This document shows, piece after piece, positions 7,010-12,319 of a stretch of 12,319 bases of DNA; the first letter of the stretch is position 1, and every line of letters begins with the position of its first letter. The notes under the pieces are model-generated. The model did not search any database. It saw nothing but the letters and a program-made list of their open reading frames with translations, and was not told the origin of the DNA. This DNA is from Pseudomonadota bacterium (GTDB lineage Bacteria; Pseudomonadota; Alphaproteobacteria; Rhizobiales; Kaistiaceae): assembly GCA_023433185.1 (NCBI GenBank), contig JAEZEN010000483.1:1-12319 (forward strand), written 5' to 3'. The position numbers and the translations under genes were made by a program.

Positions 7010-8036
7010 TCCGCCCGGGGCCGGTCTGGAAGCTCAGCGAGCAGACGACTCCCTTCCGGCCCACGATGCGGAGCTGGGATTCGATCTGGTCGGCGAGCGC
7101 CCGCATCATCCGGGTTCCGACGCCGAGGGCACGGTCCCGGCTGAAGCCGCGGCCGTCATCGGCGATCGTCAGCGTCGCCCGGCCCCCGCGGACGCGGAAC
7201 CGTACGACGATGCGGCCCTCCGCGCCGGGGGCGAAGCCGTACTTCGCGGCATTGGTCACCGCCTCGTTGACGATCAGTCCGATCGGCACCGCCCGGTCGA
7301 CGGGAATCGCGAAGTCCTGGATCTCCCGGACGAGCCTGATCCGCGAGTCGGCGAGAATCGATGCCGCGAGGTTGTCACAGATGTCGTCGAGATACTTCCT
7401 GACGTCGACCGTCTCCACCTCGCCCTTGCGGTAGAGCTGGTCGTGCAGATAGGCGATCGTGTTGACGCGGTTGATGGCGCGGGCGAAGTCCTCGCTGGCG
7501 GCGGGGTCGGTCTGCTTCTTGTGCTTGAGGCGCAGCATGCTGACGATCATCGCGAGATGGTTCTTCACGCGATGGTTCAACTCGGCGAAGAGGAGTTTCT
7601 GCTTGGCCAGCGCAGCGTCGCGCTCTTCCTCGATCCGGAGCGATTCCGTCACATCGAGGCAGGCGCCGAGCATGTAGGCCGGGCTTCCGTCGGGATTGCG
7701 GACGAGGGCGCTGCGGTCGTAGATCCAGCGGACCTTGCCGTCGATCACGGCGCGGAACCGATAGTCGGCGTCCACGCCGCGCTCGATGCAGGCCTGGATC
7801 GTTTCCCAGGCGCGGGCGCGGTCGTCGGGGTGGATCAGGGCCACGAACTCGGCGGCGTTGCGCGGCGCGCGCTCGGGAGGGAGGCCGTAGACGGCACAGA
7901 GCGCATCGTCCCATTCGACCCGGTCCTCGCCGATCATCCAGCGCCACGTGCCGGAGCGCGACGCCCTGAGCGCCGCGAGCAGCCTCTCGTGGGCGCTCTC
8001 GGCGAAGTTCGGGGGGATCGGCACGACCTGGGCCAT
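6999..8036 (-). CDS. Cytoplasmic PAS-domain sensor histidine kinase, HisKA_2 type
   Basis: A 345-residue soluble kinase with no membrane segments. An N-terminal PAS fold spans about residues 20-130 (SGTWRW at 28-33, then RFRAVIDGKVRWIYDRS and GACLDVTE at 124-131). A short linker helix leads to the phosphoacceptor helix AELNHRVKNHLAMI (151-164) with H155, the HisKA_2/HWE-type H-box. The ATPase domain has the N-box NEAVTNAAKYGF (257-268), the G1 box DDGRGF (293-298) and a G2-like GVGTRMM (305-311). I see no WxE signature, so plain HisKA_2 is preferred over HWE. No response regulator gene lies in the window, so it is an orphan here. In alphaproteobacteria such kinases often feed the PhyR/EcfG general stress response; that link is inference. 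The start has only a weak Shine-Dalgarno. Confidence 0.92.
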   Translation of the reverse strand: MAQVVPIPPNFAESAHERLLAALRASRSGTWRWMIGEDRVEWDDALCAVYGLPPERAPRNAAEFVALIHPDDRARAWETIQACIERGVDADYRFRAVIDGKVRWIYDRSALVRNPDGSPAYMLGACLDVTESLRIEEERDAALAKQKLLFAELNHRVKNHLAMIVSMLRLKHKKQTDPAASEDFARAINRVNTIAYLHDQLYRKGEVETVDVRKYLDDICDNLAASILADSRIRLVREIQDFAIPVDRAVPIGLIVNEAVTNAAKYGFAPGAEGRIVVRFRVRGGRATLTIADDGRGFSRDRALGVGTRMMRALADQIESQLRIVGRKGVVCSLSFQTGPGRITS

Positions 8037-8114
8037 GCGTTGCTGCGTGTCCCGTGTTGTGAGGCTTGAGCCCAGAAACGGGAGCGTACCTCATGGCGGG
8101 GCTGCGGTACATGC

Positions 8115-8139
8115 GGAACTTGCCGGCCCGGGGCGGGTT
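8115..8139 (+). promoter_or_regulatory. Possible EcfG-type (general stress sigma) promoter
   Basis: GGAAC at 8115-8119 is followed after 17 bases by GTT at 8137-8139. This matches the GGAAC-N16/17-GTT core described for alphaproteobacterial EcfG promoters. It lies in the 111-bp gap between the divergent kinase and hydrolase genes and points at the hydrolase. Transcription would begin almost at the hydrolase ATG (8148), implying a leaderless or nearly leaderless mRNA, which fits the absence of a well-placed Shine-Dalgarno. A core this short is expected about once by chance in a window of this size, so confidence is low. Confidence 0.25.
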
Positions 8140-8147
8140 TCCCGGGG

Positions 8148-8762
8148 ATGGCGCCCATCGCAGAGCCGGAACACGCGGACACCCTTGGCCGGGCGCTGCA
8201 TCTCTGCATCGACATGCAGAGGCTCTTCGCGCCGGACGGGCCATGGCCGACGCCATGGATGCCCCGCGTCCTGCCGCAGATCCGCGCCATCGCGGAGCGC
8301 CATGCGGCGCGGACGATCTTCACCCGGTTCATCCCCCCGGAACGGCCGGACGACCTGCCTGGCCGCTGGCAGGCCTATTACCGGGCCTGGCGGGAGGTCA
8401 CGGGCGAGCGGCTCGATCCGGCGCTGCTTGGCCTTGCCCCGCCGCTCGCGGACCTTGTTCCCCCCGCGGGGGTCATCGACAAGCCGGTCTATTCGGCCTT
8501 TCACCGGACCCGTCTGCCGGCGCTGCTCCGCGCACTAGGCGTCGAGACGCTTGTCGTCACCGGCGGTGAGACCGACGTCTGCGTGTTGGCGACGGTGCTC
8601 GACGCGGTCGATGCGGGATACCGCGTCCTGCTCGTCACCGATGCCCTGTGCAGCTCCTCCGACGCCGGGCACGACGCGCTGATGACCCTGTTCGACACCC
8701 GCTTCACGATGCAGGTGCGCAAGATCACCACCGGCGAACTGCTCTCCGCCTGGAGTGCGTGA
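8148..8762 (+). CDS. Isochorismatase-like cysteine hydrolase, substrate unknown
   Basis: A 204-residue protein of the isochorismatase-like cysteine hydrolase family, which includes nicotinamidases, N-carbamoylsarcosine amidases, ureido-hydrolases and isochorismatases. The catalytic triad is visible: D22 in LCIDMQ (19-24), K112 in DKPVYSAF (111-118), and the nucleophile C145 in GGETDVCVLATVLDA (139-153), with the usual Gly-Gly-x-x-Thr-x-x-Cys pattern. Length is typical. There is no signal peptide, so it is probably cytoplasmic. It is divergent from the sensor kinase and 137 bp upstream of ccoN, so it may be a single-gene unit. The ATG at 8148 is the only sensible start in frame, but lacks a clear ribosome-binding site. 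Nothing in the sequence identifies the substrate. Confidence 0.88.
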   Translation: MAPIAEPEHADTLGRALHLCIDMQRLFAPDGPWPTPWMPRVLPQIRAIAERHAARTIFTRFIPPERPDDLPGRWQAYYRAWREVTGERLDPALLGLAPPLADLVPPAGVIDKPVYSAFHRTRLPALLRALGVETLVVTGGETDVCVLATVLDAVDAGYRVLLVTDALCSSSDAGHDALMTLFDTRFTMQVRKITTGELLSAWSA

Positions 8763-8899
8763 CCTCCATTGCGGCCGGTCGTCGCGATGACGCGCGCGCG
8801 CACCTTTGATCTGCATCAAGGCTCCGTCCGGGCAGGCGCGGAAAGGCTGTTCCGATACGTCGGCGCGACCGGCCGACGCACATTCGGGGAGCATGACCG
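8763..8899 (+). promoter_or_regulatory. ccoN: ccoNOQP promoter region
   Basis: A 137-bp gap between the hydrolase stop and the ccoN GTG. It holds a CG-alternating tract (8790-8803), the FNR/FixK palindrome (8806-8819) and the GGGGAG ribosome-binding site (8887-8892). I cannot pick a convincing -10 hexamer around 8842-8848, which is common for promoters that depend on an FNR-type activator. No terminator with a T-tract is visible for the upstream hydrolase. Confidence 0.7.
8806..8819. promoter_or_regulatory. Perfect FNR/FixK binding site upstream of ccoN
   Basis: TTGATCTGCATCAA is an exact TTGAT-N4-ATCAA palindrome, the consensus for FNR-family regulators (FnrL, FixK, Anr). It is centred about 87 bp before the ccoN start. 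If activation is of the usual -41.5 class, transcription would start near 8854, giving a leader of about 46 nt. This placement is standard for microaerobic induction of cbb3 oxidase operons. I found no second copy elsewhere in the window. A 14-nt alternating purine-pyrimidine tract (8790-8803) sits directly beside it. Confidence 0.9.
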
Positions 8900-10516
8900 G
8901 TGCCGCTCATAGCCATCTTCGGTCTCATCACATTCGTCGCCGTCGTCCTCAGCGCGCTGGCGCAGGACGCCCTGTTCGCCTTCCACATGGCCCTCGTCGC
9001 CGTCATGGCGGGCGGCGCCGCGATCTGGCGGATGCGGACGATCGACTATTCGCAGACCGCAGCGATCCCGCTGAACCCGATCAAGACCGGCTACATGGAC
9101 AGCGTCATCCGGGCCGGGCTGATCGCCACCGTCTTCTGGGGCGTCGTCGGCTTCCTCGTGGGCGTGTACATCGCCCTTCAGCTCGCCTACCCGCAGCTCA
9201 ACCTCGATCTGCCGTGGACGACCTTCGGGCGCCTCCGCCCGCTGCACACTTCGGCCGTGGTCTTCGCCTTCGGCGGCAACGCGCTGATCATGACCTCGTT
9301 CTACGTCGTCCAGCGCACCACCGGGGCCCGGCTGTGGAACGACGGCCTCGCCTGGTTCGTGTTCTGGGGCTACCAGGTGTTCATCGTGCTTGCGGCCACC
9401 GGCTATCTCGCGGGCATCACCCAGTCGCGCGAATATGCCGAGCCGGAATGGTACGTCGACCTGTGGCTCACCGTCGTCTGGGTCGCCTATCTCGCGGTGT
9501 ATCTGGGGACGATCTTCAAGCGCAAGGAACCCCACATCTACGTCGCCAACTGGTTCTACCTGGCGTTCATCATCACGATCGCGATGCTGCACGTGGTGAA
9601 CAACCTGGCGATTCCGGTCTCGCCGCTCGGCTCGAAGAGCTATTCCGCCTTCTCAGGCGTCCAGGACGCGCTCGTCCAGTGGTGGTACGGCCACAACGCG
9701 GTGGGCTTCTTCCTCACCGCCGGCTTCCTCGGGATGATGTACTACTTCGTGCCGAAGCAGGCCGACCGGCCGATCTATTCCTATCGGCTGTCGATCGTCC
9801 ACTTCTGGTCGCTCATCTTCCTCTACATCTGGGCCGGCCCGCACCACCTCCACTACACCGCGCTGCCGGACTGGGCGCAGACCCTCGGCATGGTGTTCTC
9901 GATCATGCTCTGGATGCCCTCCTGGGGCGGCATGATCAACGGACTGATGACGCTGTCGGGCGCCTGGGACAAGCTGCGCACCGATCCCATCATCCGCATG
10001 ATGGTCATCGCCATCGCCTTCTACGGCATGTCGACCTTCGAGGGGCCGATGATGTCAATCCGCTCGGTGAACGCGCTCAGCCACTACACCGACTGGACCA
10101 TCGGCCATGTCCATTCCGGGGCGCTCGGCTGGGTCGGCATGATCTCCTTCGGGGCCATCTACTTCCTCGCCCCGAAGCTCTGGAACCGGAGCCGGCTCTA
10201 CAGTCTCCGCCTCGTCAACTGGCACTTCTGGCTCGCCACCATCGGCATCGTCCTCTACGCCTCGGCGATGTGGGTGTCGGGCATCATGCAGGGCCTGATG
10301 TGGCGCGAGTACGACCAGGAGGGCTTCCTCGTCTACTCCTTCGTCGAGACCGTCGAGGCCATGCATCCCTACTACCTGATCCGCGTGCTGGGTGGCCTGC
10401 TCTACCTGGCCGGCGGACTGCTCATGGCCTTCAACGTCTGGAAGACGATCCGTGGCGACCTCCGCGAGGAGGTCCCCATGGGGGCCGTCCCCACCACCGC
10501 GCAGCCCGCCCAGTAG
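8900..10516 (+). CDS. ccoN: cbb3-type cytochrome c oxidase catalytic subunit I
   Basis: A 538-residue polytopic inner-membrane subunit carrying low-spin heme b and the heme b3-CuB oxygen-reducing site. Visible ligands: H116 in RPLHTSAV (heme b), H265 in [10 protein letters not shown] and the pair H315/H316 in GPHHLHY (CuB), and H403/H405 in GHVHSG (heme b3 and heme b). Y309, six residues before the histidine pair, is the cbb3-specific tyrosine expected to crosslink to a CuB histidine. An extra hydrophobic N-terminal segment (about 1-44) precedes the core, as in rhizobial FixN. The start is GTG at 8900, with GGGGAG at 8887-8892 seven bases upstream; a nearby ATG is out of frame. It is the first gene of ccoNOQP and lies under the FNR/FixK site. 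Confidence 0.98.
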   Translation: MPLIAIFGLITFVAVVLSALAQDALFAFHMALVAVMAGGAAIWRMRTIDYSQTAAIPLNPIKTGYMDSVIRAGLIATVFWGVVGFLVGVYIALQLAYPQLNLDLPWTTFGRLRPLHTSAVVFAFGGNALIMTSFYVVQRTTGARLWNDGLAWFVFWGYQVFIVLAATGYLAGITQSREYAEPEWYVDLWLTVVWVAYLAVYLGTIFKRKEPHIYVANWFYLAFIITIAMLHVVNNLAIPVSPLGSKSYSAFSGVQDALVQWWYGHNAVGFFLTAGFLGMMYYFVPKQADRPIYSYRLSIVHFWSLIFLYIWAGPHHLHYTALPDWAQTLGMVFSIMLWMPSWGGMINGLMTLSGAWDKLRTDPIIRMMVIAIAFYGMSTFEGPMMSIRSVNALSHYTDWTIGHVHSGALGWVGMISFGAIYFLAPKLWNRSRLYSLRLVNWHFWLATIGIVLYASAMWVSGIMQGLMWREYDQEGFLVYSFVETVEAMHPYYLIRVLGGLLYLAGGLLMAFNVWKTIRGDLREEVPMGAVPTTAQPAQ

Positions 10517-10526
10517 GACCCGACAG

Positions 10527-11261
10527 ATGTCCAATCGTCACGCAGTCATCGAGAAGAACGCGACGCTGCTCCTAGGCCTCAGCCTGGGCGTCGTCGCGAT
10601 CGGCGGCATCGTCGAGATCGTCCCGCTCTTCTACCACCAGAACGTCATCGAGAAGGTCGAGGGGATGCGGCCCTACACGCCGCTCGAACTCGCCGGACGC
10701 GACATTTACATCCGCGAGGGCTGCTACGTCTGCCACAGCCAGATGATCCGCCCGATGCGCGACGAGGTCGAGCGCTACGGCCACTACAGCCTCGCCGCCG
10801 AGTCGATGTACGACCATCCGTTCCAGTGGGGCTCGAAGCGGACGGGGCCCGACCTCGCCCGCGTCGGCGGCCGCTATTCGGACGAGTGGCACGTCCAGCA
10901 CCTGACCGATCCCCGGTCGATCGTGCCGACGTCGATCATGCCGGCCTACGGGCACCTGTCGCGGACCCTCCTCAACACGGACAGCATCGCCCGCAGTCTC
11001 TCCGTCAACGCCATGGTCGGCGTGCCCTACACGCAGGACATGATCGAGAACGCCAAGGCCGATCTCGTCGCGCAGACCGACCCGGACGGGGACAGTTCCG
11101 GTCTCCTCGAGCGCTACGGCGACAAGGTCAGGATCGGCGTGTTCGACGGCAATCGCGCCGCCGTCACCGAGATGGATGCGCTCGTCGCCTACCTGCAGAT
11201 GCTCGGCACGCTGGTCGACTTCACGGCCTACGAGCCGCTCTCCGAAGAGAACCGGAGGTAA
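10527..11261 (+). CDS. ccoO: cbb3-type cytochrome c oxidase monoheme subunit II
   Basis: A 244-residue membrane-anchored c-type cytochrome. One N-terminal helix (about 12-34) anchors it to the inner membrane, with the heme domain in the periplasm. The heme motif is CYVCH (66-70) within [12 protein letters not shown], the invariant CcoO sequence. M138 in SIMPAYGHL is the likely axial ligand. It passes electrons from CcoP to the CcoN heme b. AGGA overlapping the ccoN stop lies eight bases before the ATG; the gap between the genes is 10 bp, suggesting coupled translation. Length and motifs are standard. Heme attachment would need a cytochrome c maturation system, not present in the window. Confidence 0.98.
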   Translation: MSNRHAVIEKNATLLLGLSLGVVAIGGIVEIVPLFYHQNVIEKVEGMRPYTPLELAGRDIYIREGCYVCHSQMIRPMRDEVERYGHYSLAAESMYDHPFQWGSKRTGPDLARVGGRYSDEWHVQHLTDPRSIVPTSIMPAYGHLSRTLLNTDSIARSLSVNAMVGVPYTQDMIENAKADLVAQTDPDGDSSGLLERYGDKVRIGVFDGNRAAVTEMDALVAYLQMLGTLVDFTAYEPLSEENRR

Positions 11262-11265
11262 CGCC

Positions 11266-11433
11266 GTGACCTACGAGACCATGCGCCATTTCGCGGACAG
11301 CTGGGGCCTTCTCTTCCTGTTCGTGGTGTTCCTCGTCGCGGTCGGCTGGGCCATGCGGCCCGGCGCATCCTTTCGCGATCAGGCGGAAATCCCCTTCAAG
11401 CATGATGAGCACGAGGATCGCCAGAATGGCTGA
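11266..11433 (+). CDS. ccoQ: cbb3-type oxidase small subunit CcoQ/FixQ
   Basis: A 55-residue protein with one transmembrane helix (about 16-31: LLFLFVVFLVAVGWAM) and a hydrophilic, charged C-terminal tail rich in His, Asp and Glu. This matches CcoQ/FixQ, a non-heme subunit that stabilises the complex. The GTG at 11266 is chosen because an ideal GGAGG (11254-11258) lies seven bases upstream; an in-frame ATG five codons later is the alternative. It starts 4 bp after ccoO and overlaps ccoP by 8 bp. Its position between ccoO and ccoP is the strongest argument. Confidence 0.92.
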   Translation: MTYETMRHFADSWGLLFLFVVFLVAVGWAMRPGASFRDQAEIPFKHDEHEDRQNG

Positions 11434-12319
11434 CGCCGGCAAGACCGACAATCCGCAGGGGAGCGGGCCCGAGGTCGACGAGGTGACCGGGTACGCCACC
11501 ACCGGCCACGAGTGGGACGGCATCCGCGAACTGAACCGGCCGCTGCCGCGCTGGTGGCTGTGGACCTTCTATGCCACGATCGTGTTCGCGATCGGCTACG
11601 TCCTTCTCTATCCCGGTATCCCGCTCATCCGTGGCGGCACGGAGGGCCTTCTGGGCTACTCGACGCGGGCCGAGGTGCAGAACGAGATCGACCTCGCGCA
11701 GCAGGCACAGGCGGGGCGTCGCGACGAGATCGCCAACCTGCCGATCGAGCAGATCCGGGCGAATGCCGATCTTGAGCGCTTCGCCATCGCCGGCGGCCGT
11801 TCGGCCTTTTTCGTCAACTGCATCCAGTGCCATGGCACCGGTGCGGCGGGCTCGAAGGGCTATCCCAACCTCAACGACGACGACTGGCTGTGGGGCGGCA
11901 CGCTCGAGGACATCTACCACAGCATCGCCTACGGCATCCGCTCGGACCATCCCCAGGCCCATTTCTCGGAGATGCTGTCCTTCGACGGTATCCTGACCCG
12001 CCCCCAGATGGTGGCGATCGCCAACTTCGTGCTGTCGCTGTCGGGCAAGCCGCACGATGCCGCGCTCGTCGCGGAAGGTGCCGCGCTCTATGCCGAGCCG
12101 AGCAACTGCTCGGCCTGCCACGGGGCGGGCGGCGAGGGCGACCGCACCATCGGCGCGCCGCGCCTCAACGATGCGATCACGATGCGAAGCGCGACCGCGG
12201 ACGAGATCGTCCGGCAGATGATCGCACCCCAACACGGCGTCATGCCGGCGTGGTCGGGGCGGCTGAGCGACACCGTGGTCAAGGAACTCGCGCTCTACGT
12301 CTACTCGCTCGGAGGCGGC
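11426..12319 (+). CDS. ccoP: cbb3-type cytochrome c oxidase diheme subunit III (3' end cut by window edge)
   Basis: 298 residues are visible with no stop; family proteins are about this long and commonly end soon after a SLGGG-like tail, as seen here, so only a few codons are missing. A cytoplasmic N-terminal tail (1-42) leads to one membrane helix (about 43-63) that includes RWWLWTFY. Two cytochrome c domains follow, with CIQCH (132-136) and CSACH (228-232). M183 and M273 (in GVMPAW) are the likely axial ligands. The segment GSKGYPNLNDDDWLWGG (142-158) is characteristic of FixP. The subunit accepts electrons from soluble or membrane cytochrome c. In the first domain the usual MPAF after the axial Met reads MLSF. 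The start overlaps ccoQ by 8 bp. Confidence 0.96.
   Translation, partial: MADAGKTDNPQGSGPEVDEVTGYATTGHEWDGIRELNRPLPRWWLWTFYATIVFAIGYVLLYPGIPLIRGGTEGLLGYSTRAEVQNEIDLAQQAQAGRRDEIANLPIEQIRANADLERFAIAGGRSAFFVNCIQCHGTGAAGSKGYPNLNDDDWLWGGTLEDIYHSIAYGIRSDHPQAHFSEMLSFDGILTRPQMVAIANFVLSLSGKPHDAALVAEGAALYAEPSNCSACHGAGGEGDRTIGAPRLNDAITMRSATADEIVRQMIAPQHGVMPAWSGRLSDTVVKELALYVYSLGGG

Noticed and set aside
8806..8899. TTG start giving a longer reading frame that overlaps ccoN
   Set aside because: That TTG is the first half of the FNR/FixK palindrome, and the frame has no cytochrome oxidase motifs; it is not the ccoN frame.
1..12319. CRISPR array, tRNA, insertion sequence or attachment site
   Set aside because: No regular spaced repeats, cloverleaf-like segments, transposase genes or terminal inverted repeats were seen on either strand.

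Overview
The window is GC-rich, densely packed chromosomal DNA, almost certainly from an alphaproteobacterium. The cbb3 oxidase genes are of the rhizobial FixNOQP type, including a CcoN with an extra N-terminal hydrophobic segment. They follow a perfect FNR/FixK box, which points to Hyphomicrobiales (Rhizobiales) or a close relative. I cannot name the genus. I see no mobile elements, tRNAs, rRNAs, CRISPR arrays or broken genes.

Region 1 (1-3119, + strand) is an amino-sugar catabolic operon. It holds the tail of a probable N-acetylglucosamine kinase, a SIS-domain glucosamine-6-phosphate deaminase (NagB-II type), NagA and a CutC-family protein. Each junction is an ATGA overlap. Kinase, NagA and NagB-II together convert cytoplasmic GlcNAc to fructose-6-phosphate. 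CutC has no agreed biochemical role, and its place as the last coupled gene is the main functional clue in this region.

Region 2 (3124-6248, - strand) runs towards region 1 with a 4-bp gap. It encodes GlmM, which makes glucosamine-1-phosphate for UDP-GlcNAc, followed by two tandem, related PAPS-dependent sulfotransferases. GlcNAc catabolism and GlcNAc anabolism linked to sulfation therefore meet tail to tail. This suggests, but does not prove, a sulfated amino-sugar-containing surface glycan or lipid.

Region 3 (6249-8762) has a 236-bp regulatory gap containing an imperfect dyad, then a TspO/MBR membrane protein. A soluble PAS/HisKA_2 histidine kinase faces it, and the two genes overlap by 11 bp at their 3' ends. 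Divergent from the kinase is an isochorismatase-like cysteine hydrolase of unknown substrate.

Region 4 (8763-12319, + strand) is the ccoNOQP operon for the high-affinity cbb3 cytochrome c oxidase. A perfect TTGAT-N4-ATCAA site precedes it, and ccoP runs off the right edge close to its natural end. Regions 3 and 4 share an oxygen/tetrapyrrole/redox theme; regions 1 and 2 share an amino-sugar theme. The most promising leads are the CutC-nag coupling and the glmM-sulfotransferase operon. Both are unusual gene contexts built from known families; I did not find a wholly unrecognisable system.
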